Part shown: piece after piece, positions 8,693 through 18,506 of the stretch | Position numbering within the stretch: the stretch's first letter is position 1 | Layout: each line of letters starts with the position of its first letter | NCBI GenBank assembly: GCA_944324315.1 | Contig: CALUVW010000001.1 | Location: 186,001-250,000 of the forward strand | Direction: 5' to 3' | Origin: Candidatus Gastranaerophilales bacterium | GTDB taxonomy: Bacteria > Cyanobacteriota > Vampirovibrionia > Gastranaerophilales > Gastranaerophilaceae | Length of the DNA stretch: 64,000 bases | The notes under the pieces: generated by a model | Seen by the model: only the letters and a program-made list of their open reading frames with translations | Told to the model about the DNA's origin: nothing | Databases searched by the model: none | Position numbers and translations under genes: made by a program

Positions 8693-8897
8693 CCGCTTCA
8701 CCCGTGACTGCTTACGAGATTGCATAAGACGCTTTTGTAAGTGTCCTAAAACCTTAAAGATATTCTTATTGTCGCTTTGTTCGGGCAATGCACTCGGGTT
8801 GTATTGTCATTCCGAACTCGTTTTGGAATCTCCTTTTCCCTCGCACCTGTTTTGCTTTATATAAACTAATGACAAAAAGAAGAAGCGTAGCCGCTTT
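8686..8897. repeat. Intergenic repeat cluster with dispersed palindrome
   Basis: The gap between the repeat protein and the zinc-ribbon gene starts and ends with the same palindrome AAGCGTAGCCGCTT (8686-8699 and 8884-8897), which overlaps both gene ends. Between them lies an imperfect palindromic unit at 8806-8833 (GTCATTCCGAACTCG then TTTTGGAATCTC), the same family as the copies at 13906 and inside metG at 28021. Nothing else is seen in the gap. Confidence 0.6.
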
Positions 8898-9531
8898 ATT
8901 CTGTCATTGCCTCATGAACAAAGCGTGCAGGATCATCTATAATATACTGTAATTCTCCTGGTGATTGCACATACCCGTATTCATATCTTTCGGAATCATG
9001 AACAAAAGATACTGTTCCATAATCAAACATTCTGCCGACTGTTGTTTGCGAAACATCAAGCACGTCAATTTTTGTAAGTGGAATATCTATTTCTACAGGA
9101 TTCAATACTCCCAATTTTATATGTGCATATTTGGTTGTAATAATTATTTTATCGGAGTTGTATCTCAAAATAGGATAAATAATCGCAAATAAAAGAATTA
9201 ATACAATTATCCAGCTAAACAAACTGTGTGTATTCAAAAAAATTATCCAAAAATATATAAAAAATACCGGAGTTAATATAACAGGCCAAAATAATGCCAT
9301 CCAATGTTTTTTTATATCATATAACACAAGCTCTTCCGCATCGTCATCAGGCAGCTTATATTCATTTATTGTTTTAGATATTTGAGATTCATCACTGTCA
9401 TAACGGTGAACAACATATTCATCATCATTTTCAGAAATGTCTTTTATCTCCGTATTTCTGACATCTGCTCCGCAATACCTGCAAAAATTATCTGAATCTT
9501 TAATCTGCTTTCCGCAATTAGGACAAAACAT
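8896..9531 (-). CDS. Zinc-ribbon and PH-domain membrane protein
   Basis: The 211-residue protein starts with a zinc ribbon (F-C-P-N-C-G-K then F-C-R-Y-C-G), followed by an acidic linker. Two adjacent transmembrane helices lie around residues 85-125. The C-terminal bacterial PH-like domain (bPH2/YdbS type) is marked by I-T-T-K-Y-A-H-I-K and I-P-L-T-K-I-D-V-L-D-V. Such proteins sit in the inner membrane with the PH domain in the cytoplasm; their role is poorly known. It is divergent from bioB. The start codon is preceded by AAAGGAGTG. Confidence 0.8.
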   Translation of the reverse strand: MFCPNCGKQIKDSDNFCRYCGADVRNTEIKDISENDDEYVVHRYDSDESQISKTINEYKLPDDDAEELVLYDIKKHWMALFWPVILTPVFFIYFWIIFLNTHSLFSWIIVLILLFAIIYPILRYNSDKIIITTKYAHIKLGVLNPVEIDIPLTKIDVLDVSQTTVGRMFDYGTVSFVHDSERYEYGYVQSPGELQYIIDDPARFVHEAMTE

Positions 9532-9567
9532 TACACACTCCTTTGTGAGCCAATTTTAGCATAGGAT

Positions 9568-9596
9568 TTGACTTTAGTCAATTAAAGATATATTAT
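9568..9596 (+). promoter_or_regulatory. bioB promoter with palindrome over the -35
   Basis: TTGACT (9568-9573) and TATTAT (9591-9596) are 17 bp apart. The -35 is half of the inverted repeat TTGACTTTAGTCAA (9568-9581), which could be an operator. Predicted initiation near 9603 leaves a leader of only a few bases before the GTG at 9607 or the ATG at 9616. The sequence does not look like the classical BirA operator. Confidence 0.55.
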
Positions 9597-9606
9597 TATT
9601 TTCAGA

Positions 9607-10524
9607 GTGTTTCAGATGGATAAAGCCGAATTACTACAATTATATTACACAAACCTCGATGAACTTTTAGAATATTCATCAAAGTTTGTAAAAAACGAAA
9701 TAGAATTTTGTGCACTAATTAATGCCCGAAACGGAAAATGTTCTCAAAATTGCAAATACTGTGCGCAAAGTTCATATTACCTGACAAATATAGATTCTTA
9801 CCCTCTTATTGAACTTGAAAAAATAAAAACAGCCGCTCTCAAAGCAAAATCCCATCATGCGTCAAGGTTTGCAATTGTAACCTCCGGAAAAACTCCGGAT
9901 GAAAGCGATTTTAATAAAATACTTGAAATGATTGAAGAAATTAACAAAATTGATGGTCTCAAAAGCTGCGCTTCAATCGGTATTCTTAATGAAGAACAGG
10001 CAAAAAAACTCGCACAATCAGGATTAACAAGATTTCATCATAACATTAATACCGCGCGGTCTTATTATCCGCAAATTTGTACGACTCATAGCTTTGATGA
10101 CAGGGTAAATACCTGCAAACTTGTAAAAAAATACGGGATTGAATTATGCTGCGGTGTAATTCTTGGAATGGGAGAAACCGTTGAACAAAGAATTGAAATG
10201 GCGCTTGAACTTGCTGAAATACAACCGGATTCAATTCCTATAAATATTTTGATGCCGATTAAACATACTCCGTTTGAGAATTATTTTGATAAAATTGATG
10301 AAGAAAACATTCTTAGAACTCTTGCAATATTTAAAATCACAAACCCAAATTCAATTTTACGTTTTTGCGGCGGAAGAATGAGATTATCTGACAAAAATCA
10401 GAAAAAAGCCCTCAAATCATGCGTTGAAGGTATTTTAACAGGAGACTATCTCACAACAACAGGCAAAAATGCTGATGAAGATATAAAAACCGTACAAGAA
10501 CTTGGTTTCACATTGAAAAATTAA
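9607..10524 (+). CDS. bioB: Biotin synthase
   Basis: This radical-SAM enzyme inserts sulfur into dethiobiotin to make biotin. The CxxxCxxC cluster motif reads C-S-Q-N-C-K-Y-C followed by A-Q-S, diagnostic for BioB. The conserved F-A-I-V-T-S-G and the H-H-N-I-N-T-A-R element with the second-cluster Cys residues are also visible. Length of 305 is slightly shorter than usual (315-345). The first codon may be GTG at 9607 or ATG at 9616; no Shine-Dalgarno is present and the promoter suggests an almost leaderless message. bioD lies 45 kb away. Confidence 0.94.
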   Translation: MFQMDKAELLQLYYTNLDELLEYSSKFVKNEIEFCALINARNGKCSQNCKYCAQSSYYLTNIDSYPLIELEKIKTAALKAKSHHASRFAIVTSGKTPDESDFNKILEMIEEINKIDGLKSCASIGILNEEQAKKLAQSGLTRFHHNINTARSYYPQICTTHSFDDRVNTCKLVKKYGIELCCGVILGMGETVEQRIEMALELAEIQPDSIPINILMPIKHTPFENYFDKIDEENILRTLAIFKITNPNSILRFCGGRMRLSDKNQKKALKSCVEGILTGDYLTTTGKNADEDIKTVQELGFTLKN

Positions 10525-10597
10525 CATTTATTTACATATATTAAAGTTTTTTATCTTTTTGTCCGACACATCATAATGTGAAAGGTTATGATAAATT

Positions 10598-11344
10598 ATG
10601 AGTGATGATAAAAAAATTAACTGGCATCCTCCGATGCAAATGCCTGAATCAAATCCGGTTATACAATTCACGCAAAAAGTTAAACATCCTGAAAAAATAA
10701 AAATTAATTTTAAACTGCCTCAATGGAAGTTAAAAAATAGAAACTCCAGCCTTGATATTACGCTTTCTCCTGCTGCCAAAAAGCTTTATAATGAATGGAG
10801 GACAGTTCTTGAAGAAGAGGCAAAAATTGAAGCCGTAAACAAACCAAAATATTACAAATCAGATCCCGATATTTCAAAAAAATTTTTCTCTGAATTGGAG
10901 GCTTCTGCAAAACGCCTCAACTGTAATCCTGAAGATTTAGCCGCAATTATATACAGAGAATCCCACTTTGATCCGGCAGCAAAAGACTGCACAGGAACAT
11001 ATCATGGATTAATCCAAATGGATAAAACCGCACTGGAAAACAGTATTAAATTTAATCTCGAAAATTTTGGAAATAAATGCGGTTTGAATCCGAAAATGAC
11101 TTATAACAAGTATAAAAAACTCCCGCGTGAAGAACAGCTCAAGTATGCAGAATCATACTTACATTTCAGAATACATGAGAAAGGGCTTGAAGGTAAAAAA
11201 CTTACAGGCGGACAAATATACACGTTAATACACAGACCTGCGGACATTCATAAAGCCCACAAAGTACGCGAACATCAAAACCGCGTTAATGATGCTAAAA
11301 AAGAACCGCAAAAATATTCACACAAAATAGATACAAAAACTTAA
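10598..11344 (+). CDS. Lysozyme-fold (SLT-like) domain protein, possible lytic transglycosylase
   Basis: The 248-residue protein has a Lys-rich N-terminus without a clear signal peptide. A central segment, L-N-C-N-P-E-D-L-A-A-I-I-Y-R-E-S-H-F-D-P-A-A, is the typical SLT pattern with catalytic Glu in R-E-S, and H-G-L-I-Q-M-D follows about 20 residues later where the family has G-x-x-Q. This supports a peptidoglycan-cleaving fold. Absence of an export signal is unusual; a phage-like or non-classical route is possible. It overlaps the convergent neighbour by 4 bp. Confidence 0.65.
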   Translation: MSDDKKINWHPPMQMPESNPVIQFTQKVKHPEKIKINFKLPQWKLKNRNSSLDITLSPAAKKLYNEWRTVLEEEAKIEAVNKPKYYKSDPDISKKFFSELEASAKRLNCNPEDLAAIIYRESHFDPAAKDCTGTYHGLIQMDKTALENSIKFNLENFGNKCGLNPKMTYNKYKKLPREEQLKYAESYLHFRIHEKGLEGKKLTGGQIYTLIHRPADIHKAHKVREHQNRVNDAKKEPQKYSHKIDTKT

Positions 11345-12294
11345 AACTGCTTTTTATCAAGTTTATCCGACACAAATGTAGATATTAGCGGGATTAGAAT
11401 ATAATAAATACTGCCGAGAATTAATGCCGGTTTAGCAATACGTATACCTTTGATATATTCTTCAAGCTTTGGAGAATTTTTATTTGCTTTTCGGAAATTT
11501 TCTATAAACCTTTCTGTCGGTTTTTTAAGAATACTATTAAGTCCGTAACCGCCGGCTATACACAACCCTGTTGAAATTCCGGCATTGTACATCAAAGCTT
11601 TTTTTCTGTCCTGTTCAATTTTGTTATCCTTTGAAACAAAAGATATAAAAGCTCCCGTTGCAACTGCATCCGTAAGAGACATTATATGTTGTTCAAAATT
11701 TGTATTACAATATTTTTTAGACATCTTTTTTACAAAATTTGTATTAATTAATTTTCCGATACCTTTTGACAGTTTTTCCGCACCTTTGTCATAAACCCCT
11801 GTAAATGATATATTTTTTTCTTTTTGTTTTTTCTGTTTTCCGGTAAACATTTTTGACATTAAAGGGGGTATTAAGGCACATGTCATAAGTGATTTAGGAA
11901 CAGCAATAATAAACCCGAGTCCCAAATCAAAAAGCTGAGTTGCAAAAGCAAAACGTTTTGATTTAGAAAGAGATTTTTCTCCTGTCTTTAAAAATTGTCT
12001 TGTATTTTCAGATAAATACTTTGAAGGTTTTTTATTTATATTTTCTATTGCTTTTGAAACAGGCAAAGATGCAGCAAGCATAATCAGATATCCTGCAGCC
12101 GAAGATGCAATTGATTTTGCACAGGCATATCTTTTATTTTCAATATCAGTATCAGGTGTTGCCATAATAGCAACAGGACGTGCTACAGTTGACATTACAA
12201 GAGACGCTGATGCTACAAATAAAGCGTTTTTACGCGCTGCAAATTCCAATCCCTTTTTTAATATTTTGCTATTATATATCGCCTGTACATTCAT
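11341..12294 (-). CDS. Lineage-specific multi-pass membrane protein
   Basis: I do not recognise this 317-residue protein. It is basic (many Lys) with several hydrophobic segments near residues 25-45, 70-85, 120-150, 210-225, 235-255 and 285-305. An internal N-I-S-F-T-G resembles the F-x-G tag of other local proteins. Its start lies only 26 bp from that of the divergent PnuC gene, so the promoters must overlap coding sequence. No catalytic motif is visible. Confidence 0.6.
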   Translation of the reverse strand: MNVQAIYNSKILKKGLEFAARKNALFVASASLVMSTVARPVAIMATPDTDIENKRYACAKSIASSAAGYLIMLAASLPVSKAIENINKKPSKYLSENTRQFLKTGEKSLSKSKRFAFATQLFDLGLGFIIAVPKSLMTCALIPPLMSKMFTGKQKKQKEKNISFTGVYDKGAEKLSKGIGKLINTNFVKKMSKKYCNTNFEQHIMSLTDAVATGAFISFVSKDNKIEQDRKKALMYNAGISTGLCIAGGYGLNSILKKPTERFIENFRKANKNSPKLEEYIKGIRIAKPALILGSIYYILIPLISTFVSDKLDKKQF

Positions 12295-12319
12295 CTCAAT
12301 TCATTATACAATGCTCATA

Positions 12320-13006
12320 ATGAAAATCACAGAATTTATAAAAAAAGAATTACAAGGTTGGAATAACTATGAAATCGGCGGACTTGCAGCTGTTTTTACA
12401 ATAATTACCATCAACTCATTTATACTAAAAGACAGTCCAGCTGCCGTTATCAACGCTTTTTGCGGAATTTTATACACTATTATTGCAGGCAAAGGCAAAA
12501 TTTCCTGTTATTTTTTCGGACTTTTAGGTTCAAGCTGTTATATATGGCTTTCGTTTAAAAATGCTTTATGGGGAAACATGCTGCTGTATCTGTGTTATTA
12601 CATACCGATGCAAGTAACAGGAATTTTTAAATGGAAAAAACATTTAAAAAATGACACAAAAGAAATTATAAAAATAAAACTGGCAAATAATGAACGGTTG
12701 AAAATATTTTTTTTCGCAATTACCGGCTGTATATTAACTATTCTAATTTTATATTACTTTAATGACAAAAGCCCGATAATAGACGGTATTACAACATTTT
12801 TATCAATTATAGGCATGTATTTAACCGTAAAACGTGCGATAGAACAATGGATTATATGGGGACTTGTAAACGGGCTGTCACTTTTAATGTGGCTGGACCT
12901 TGTAATCCATGGAACAAAAGCATACTCCACGGTTGTAATGTGGGGTGTATATTTAATTCTTGCCATATATTTTTATATTCTATGGAAAAAAGAGTTAGAA
13001 ATATAA
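12320..13006 (+). CDS. pnuC: PnuC-family nicotinamide/vitamin transporter
   Basis: About 228 residues with seven or eight hydrophobic segments and the PnuC signature of the substrate channel: W-x-x-Y near helix 4 (Y-I-P-M-Q-V-T-G-I-F-K-W) and E-Q-W-I-I-W-G-L-V-N near helix 7. PnuC proteins carry nicotinamide riboside or a related vitamin by facilitated diffusion. I chose the second in-frame ATG (12320) because TATACA ends 9 nt upstream; ATG 12311 is the alternative. No Shine-Dalgarno is seen. Confidence 0.82.
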   Translation: MKITEFIKKELQGWNNYEIGGLAAVFTIITINSFILKDSPAAVINAFCGILYTIIAGKGKISCYFFGLLGSSCYIWLSFKNALWGNMLLYLCYYIPMQVTGIFKWKKHLKNDTKEIIKIKLANNERLKIFFFAITGCILTILILYYFNDKSPIIDGITTFLSIIGMYLTVKRAIEQWIIWGLVNGLSLLMWLDLVIHGTKAYSTVVMWGVYLILAIYFYILWKKELEI

Positions 13007-13031
13007 AAACTTTTCTGTAATTTTATTGTTA

Positions 13032-13463
13032 TTAAGCATCAAAAGCAAGAGTAACCGGTTCATAATCGGCGTCAACTGCTTTTTCATATTTTGCAAGTCT
13101 GTTGTTTAAAGCATTAATTCTGTCAGCACAAATTTCAGCTTTTTCTAAAAACTTCAAACCTCTTGGTCTTAAAAGTCCTTGAGATGTAACCAAATTATCC
13201 AGAGCATTGTCATTATTATCAACAATTTCTGCTGCAAGAGCTTTTCTTTTATTACATTTTCTAATCAAAATATTCACCGGATTGTCATTTTGTCTGTTTA
13301 CTATTGCATCAAAACGATTCCAATAATTTTCCAGAGCTTTGTCAGACATTTTTACCAGTTGTTTTTTCAAAATCAAATTTGCATCGGGATCAATTTTAAC
13401 AGCCATACCGAAATTGGGGTTTGAACGATGCTTTGAGGATACAGAGTTTAAACTTAAATTCAT
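13032..13463 (-). CDS. Small helical protein with N-terminal PNFG tag
   Basis: The start is the ATG at 13463, which follows AGAAAGGTG at good spacing, not the longer upstream frame. The 143-residue product begins M-N-L-S-L-N-S-V and carries P-N-F-G at residues 16-19. The remainder is predicted helical with no membrane segment. I do not recognise a family. The short N-terminal P-x-F tag resembles those at 23791, 24864 and 55796, suggesting a lineage-specific shared sorting or interaction motif. Confidence 0.6.
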   Translation of the reverse strand: MNLSLNSVSSKHRSNPNFGMAVKIDPDANLILKKQLVKMSDKALENYWNRFDAIVNRQNDNPVNILIRKCNKRKALAAEIVDNNDNALDNLVTSQGLLRPRGLKFLEKAEICADRINALNNRLAKYEKAVDADYEPVTLAFDA

Positions 13464-13676
13464 TTTTTCACCTTTCTGTCTTATAGTTTTACAATACATT
13501 TAAAACCTAAAAAAATAATTTTTGCTATTTTTATAAAAAAAAGTTAACAAATAACTTTATGCCTTTTGCTTTACTATCAATTTTAAAATAAAAAGCAAAC
13601 GACATTAATAAAACACGTTAACCTTGCCGAATAATCCTTTAATTCGTTCACGTAAAATGTCACGTTAAAATACAAT

Positions 13677-13713
13677 AAAAAAAGAGGCTTAGGAAAATCC
13701 TATCCTCTTTTTT
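13677..13713. terminator. Bidirectional terminator after the tRNA gene
   Basis: A-rich/T-rich flanks surround the stem GAGG/CCTC with an inner TAGGA/TCCTA pairing (13684-13707), giving a terminator that works in both directions. It lies just downstream of the minus-strand tRNA. Confidence 0.75.
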
Positions 13714-13715
13714 AT

Positions 13716-13789
13716 TAGCTGGGGAGAGATTCGAACTCTCGACCTCACGGGTATGAGCCGTGCGCTCTCACCAACTGAGCTACCCAGCC
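13716..13789 (-). tRNA. tRNA-Met (CAT anticodon)
   Basis: A 74-nt cloverleaf is read on the minus strand: acceptor GGCTGGG pairs with CCCAGCT (one G-U), the D arm has GCTCAGTTGGTGAGAGC, the anticodon stem ACGG/CCGT encloses CTCATAC, and the T arm has GAGAG-TTCGAAT-CTCTC. The CAT anticodon could be elongator Met or lysidine-modified Ile2; the acceptor and the lack of initiator features (no C1-A72 mismatch, no GGG anticodon stem) favour elongator Met. CCA is not encoded. Confidence 0.93.
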
Positions 13790-13905
13790 ATTAAACTATT
13801 TTGTTGACAAAATTTATAATCACATAAAAAAAATTTAATTTCAAGCTTTTTTTACTGGGACTTATATACAAGTTTACACTAAATATATTCAAAACATAAA
13901 CATAC

Positions 13906-13976
13906 AGTCATTCCGAACTTGTTTTGATATCTCTAGATTATTTAGACCATGAAACAAGTTCAGGACGACGCTTTTC
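13906..13976. repeat. Dispersed palindromic repeat, composite copy
   Basis: The 317-bp gap before the MATE gene (13790-14106) contains two inverted half-elements: GTCATTCCGAACTTG at 13906-13920 and CAAGTTCAGGACGAC at 13955-13969, separated by about 35 bp. Both match the repeat family seen at 8806 and 28021. The rest of the gap holds AT-rich promoter-like sequence, including TATAAT near 14070, and nothing else recognisable. Confidence 0.55.
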
Positions 13977-14106
13977 ACCGCATTGGCGTAAACTAAAATA
14001 TAAACTTTTCTAAATTATAATACCTATCTATTATCTACTTTTTAATTGTATTATTATTTACTTTTTGATTATAATTATTTTTGAGAGAGAAAAAAGGTTA
14101 TTTTTT

Positions 14107-15486
14107 ATGATTACCGATATGACAAAGGGAGATCCCTTAAAACATATTTTAGTATTCTCTGTTCCGCTTTTAATCGGAAATATTTTTCAGCAGTTATACA
14201 ATATTGCCGATCTTGTAATAGTCGGCAGAACTCTTGGCGTTGAATCTTTTGCATCTGTCGGAGCTGTTGCACCTGTTTTTTTTCTCATAACTTTTATTAT
14301 TGTTGGATTGACTAACGGTTTTGCGGTTATAACAGGACAAAGGTACGGAGCTAAAGATATCAAAGGAGTAAGAAATTCTGTTGTTGTATCTGCTATTTTA
14401 AGTACTGTCGTCACTATTGTTTTTTCTGCTGTATGCTCGCTTTTTATTAATCCGATTTTACACTGGATGAATATCCCTGAGAATATTTATCATAACGCTT
14501 TCTGGTATGCAGAAATTATCATTCTCGGATTAATAATTACAACTATGTATAATATGGTGTCAAGTATAATCAGAGCTTTAGGAGACAGTAAAACTCCTTT
14601 ATACTTTTTAATTATCGCTTCTATTGCTAATATTATTCTTGCTTTAATCTTTATACAAATATTTCACATGGGTGTTCCCGGTTCAGCAGTTGCGGTTTTA
14701 TTATCGCAGGGAATTTCTGTTATTTTATGTTTGCTGTTTGTAAAATACAAAATGCCTATTCTTCAAATTCATAGAGAAGAATGGTTTATAAAGTTTGATA
14801 AAGATTTTTTTAACTCAGCTTATGAACATCTTAAAGTTGGTGTTCCTATGGCAGTACAATTTTCTATTATTGGAACAAGTGTTTTAATTATACAGAGTGT
14901 ATGCAACTCTTTCGGATCAAATGTTATTGCAGCATTCACCGCTGCATTGAGAATTGAACAAATTGCAACACTTCCGATGATGTCTTTCGGTGTTGCATTA
15001 GCAGCTTACGTTGCCCAAAACTTCGGAGCAATTAAATTTAAACGAATAAGGTTAGGTGTTATACAAACTTCCATAATAAATATTGTACTGAGTATAGTTA
15101 TGGCTTTTGTAATGCGGCTTTGGGGTACTCATATTATAGAAGCATTTATAGGAACGAAAACTAAAGAAATTATTGATATTGCACATAATTATTTATTAAT
15201 CAGCACTGTTTTTTACTTTTTCCTCGGTCAAATTTTCATATACCGAAATGCTCTTCAAGGTATGGGAGAAACATTGTTTCCGCTTTTAGCATGCATAGCA
15301 GAACTTATTATGAGAGTATTTGCTGCAGTTTATCTTGCAATAAAATTCGGTTATACCGGAATATTTTATGCCGGTCCTATTGCATGGATAAGTGCTTCTG
15401 CTATTATGTTTTTCGGATACTTCGGAAGTATGAAACACATTATTTATAAAGTTAAAAACAGATTACATGACTACTTGAAAAGTTAA
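14107..15486 (+). CDS. MATE-family multidrug/sodium antiporter
   Basis: This 459-residue protein has twelve hydrophobic segments. It starts M-I-T-D-M-T-K-G-D-P-L-K, typical of the NorM/DinF-like MATE group, and has the family motif Q-Q-L-Y-N-I-A-D-L-V-I-V-G-R in helix 2. The start at 14107 follows AAAAAAGG; the upstream in-frame ATG adds a non-conserved hydrophilic leader. MATE proteins expel cationic drugs in exchange for H+ or Na+. It is transcribed alone. Confidence 0.92.
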   Translation: MITDMTKGDPLKHILVFSVPLLIGNIFQQLYNIADLVIVGRTLGVESFASVGAVAPVFFLITFIIVGLTNGFAVITGQRYGAKDIKGVRNSVVVSAILSTVVTIVFSAVCSLFINPILHWMNIPENIYHNAFWYAEIIILGLIITTMYNMVSSIIRALGDSKTPLYFLIIASIANIILALIFIQIFHMGVPGSAVAVLLSQGISVILCLLFVKYKMPILQIHREEWFIKFDKDFFNSAYEHLKVGVPMAVQFSIIGTSVLIIQSVCNSFGSNVIAAFTAALRIEQIATLPMMSFGVALAAYVAQNFGAIKFKRIRLGVIQTSIINIVLSIVMAFVMRLWGTHIIEAFIGTKTKEIIDIAHNYLLISTVFYFFLGQIFIYRNALQGMGETLFPLLACIAELIMRVFAAVYLAIKFGYTGIFYAGPIAWISASAIMFFGYFGSMKHIIYKVKNRLHDYLKS

Positions 15487-15553
15487 AAATTTTATGACAA
15501 AATTGCATCAAATAAAAATTGCGTCAAAATAGCAGTACAAATTCAATTAATAA

Positions 15554-16891
<1,338 letters not shown>

Positions 16892-16894
16892 AAC

Positions 16895-16922
16895 AAAAAA
16901 CGGGATTTAAAATCCCGTTTTT
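16895..16922 (+). terminator. Terminator of eno
   Basis: AACGGGATTT pairs with AAATCCCGTT around a short loop, with A-rich and T-rich flanks. It lies a few bases after the eno stop codon. Confidence 0.9.
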
Positions 16923-17032
16923 TATTCATATATAATTATAAATTTTTTATTATTTTTTAATTTTATATATTGTTTTATTAAAAATATACTTTCGGGTATA
17001 ATTTATAATTTGAGTATTATATAATTAATAAT

Positions 17033-17815
17033 GTGAAAACCGGTTTATTTATTACTATATTAATATTTATTTTAATCTTTTTGGTTCTCTGGTCTTTTAT
17101 AATTGAACCTAATATTCTTACAGTGAAAAGAATTACTATTAGCAATAATAATTTAAAAAAACTCAAAATTGTATTTGCCAGTGATTTTCATATTAAAAAT
17201 TATGAAGATTATAGACTTAAAAGAATAATTAAAGCGATAAATAAACAAAACGCTGATATTGTACTTTTAGGCGGTGATTATGTTAACGGTCACAAAAAAG
17301 GTTCGTCAATGACTATCGACAAAATTGCCGGTGAACTTTCTCATATAAAATCAAAATACGGAACATACGCAGTTATAGGAAATCACGACGGCTGGCAGGG
17401 TAAAGAAGAAGTTATAAACGAATTAGAAAAAAATAATATAAAAGTTTTATTCAACAGCAATAAATGTTTTGAAAAATTTTGCGTTGCCGGTGTTGATGAT
17501 ATGCAGACCGGTACTCCCGACATAAACAAAGCATTAAAAGGTGTTACAAAACCTGTAATATTACTTTCACACACACCTGATATTATGCCTAAAGTTCCTG
17601 AAAATGTCACTCTTACTCTTGCCGGTCACTTACATGGCGGTCAGGTCAGGATAAATGGAGCAATTATCGTTCCATCAAAATATGGAAAAAAATATGCTGA
17701 TGGATTTTTATCAGACAGAGGAAAAAAAATATATACAACCTTTGGACTTGGAACAAGTATTCTACCGATAAGATTTAATTGCCCGCCTGAAATTGTTGTC
17801 ATTAGTTTTAACTAA
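17033..17815 (+). CDS. Membrane-anchored metallophosphoesterase (YkuE/LpxG-like)
   Basis: The 260-residue protein has one N-terminal membrane helix (residues 3-25) followed by a calcineurin-like phosphoesterase domain with all metal motifs: S-D-F-H, G-G-D-Y-V-N-G, G-N-H-D-G, S-H-T-P-D and G-H-L-H-G-G-Q. The closest described groups are YkuE and the LpxG-type UDP-diacylglucosamine hydrolases; substrate cannot be chosen from sequence. The start is a GTG lying 7 nt after TATAAT, consistent with a leaderless message. The stop overlaps the convergent XRE gene by 4 bp. Confidence 0.87.
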   Translation: MKTGLFITILIFILIFLVLWSFIIEPNILTVKRITISNNNLKKLKIVFASDFHIKNYEDYRLKRIIKAINKQNADIVLLGGDYVNGHKKGSSMTIDKIAGELSHIKSKYGTYAVIGNHDGWQGKEEVINELEKNNIKVLFNSNKCFEKFCVAGVDDMQTGTPDINKALKGVTKPVILLSHTPDIMPKVPENVTLTLAGHLHGGQVRINGAIIVPSKYGKKYADGFLSDRGKKIYTTFGLGTSILPIRFNCPPEIVVISFN

Positions 17816-18027
17816 TCAAAATCAAGTAATTCCTTAAGATTTACACCAAGAACGTCTGCAATTATCTTTAATTTTGAAAGAGTAATATCCGTTTTTGCCG
17901 TTTCAACCATAGCAATAGTAGAACGGGAAATACCGTTGACATCCAAAAAATCATCCTGTTTTATATTTTTCTCTTTTCTGATCTTTTTTAAATGTTGTGC
18001 AAACTTCTTGAGATATTCGTCATCCAT
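17812..18027 (-). CDS. XRE-family HTH regulator (small)
   Basis: A stand-alone helix-turn-helix protein of 71 residues. The HTH_3 core is I-K-Q-D-D-F-L-D-V-N-G-I-S-R-S-T-I-A-M-V-E, followed by L-S-K-L-K-I-I-A-D-V-L-G-V-N. It is divergent from the 51-residue gene at 18184 and is preceded by two 15-bp direct repeats, the likely binding sites. The same layout recurs at 51387-51935. Probable DNA-binding autoregulator. Confidence 0.88.
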   Translation of the reverse strand: MDDEYLKKFAQHLKKIRKEKNIKQDDFLDVNGISRSTIAMVETAKTDITLSKLKIIADVLGVNLKELLDFD

Positions 18028-18036
18028 TTAATTATT

Positions 18037-18076
18037 ATCAGCTATATTGACAAATCTGAAAATCAGCCATATTGAC
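18037..18076. promoter_or_regulatory. Two direct repeats upstream of the XRE gene (putative operator)
   Basis: ATCAGCTATATTGAC (18037-18051) and ATCAGCCATATTGAC (18062-18076) differ by one base and are 25 bp apart, in the XRE/small-protein intergenic region. Position just upstream of the XRE start and spacing of about 2.4 helical turns suit cooperative repressor binding. Confidence 0.6.
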
Positions 18077-18183
18077 ATTTTACTCTTTTAAATGTTGTTT
18101 TATTTTAATTTTATTTCCATTTTTTATTGATTTATTTTTTGTTTTATGATATTATGTTTTTGTTGGAAAAAGAGGATAGACTT

Positions 18184-18339
18184 ATGAATCAAAACTTAAA
18201 AAAAGAAATGTTAAAAAGCATTGAAATTACACGTGAAAGTCTTAAAAATTCAATGGAAATCACTTTGGAAAGCTATGCAGAATCTGTATCCAGACTAGAC
18301 ATGCTTGCTTATTTGCTATTGATAAATGATAAAAAATAA
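18184..18339 (+). CDS. Small helical protein (51 aa) divergent from XRE gene
   Basis: I start this gene at ATG 18184, preceded by AAGAGGAT. The product is short, rich in Glu, Lys and Ser, with an internal repetition (S-I-E-I-T-R-E-S-L and S-M-E-I-T-L-E-S-Y) and a hydrophobic tail L-A-Y-L-L-L-I. It may be an amphipathic helix peptide. The pairing with an XRE regulator could mean an antitoxin/toxin-like or signalling module, but no family is recognised. Confidence 0.5.
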   Translation: MNQNLKKEMLKSIEITRESLKNSMEITLESYAESVSRLDMLAYLLLINDKK

Positions 18340-18506
18340 TGTTTTTGTATAATATAAATTTCCTTTTTTATATAATTATGGTAATATATAAACAAAACTT
18401 TTAACAAATTTATTGCATAAACGGAAACTTTTTTATCGGATATACATCTTTATAAATAAGTTGTGCAACAAAAAGGTTAAGAGTATTTGGAGGAAATAGT
18501 TCAAAA

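Noticed and set aside
8643-8864. 73-codon open frame after the repeat protein
   Set aside because: It begins inside the upstream gene and its end is translated dispersed repeat (H-S-E-L-V-L-E-S); no ribosome site.
9568-9596. BirA operator before bioB
   Set aside because: The short palindrome lacks the TTGTAAAC/GTTTACAA-type arms and spacing of known BirA sites.
13716-13789. tRNA-Ile2 (lysidine) instead of tRNA-Met
   Set aside because: Not excluded by anticodon alone, but the acceptor and arm sequences look like elongator Met; reported as Met.
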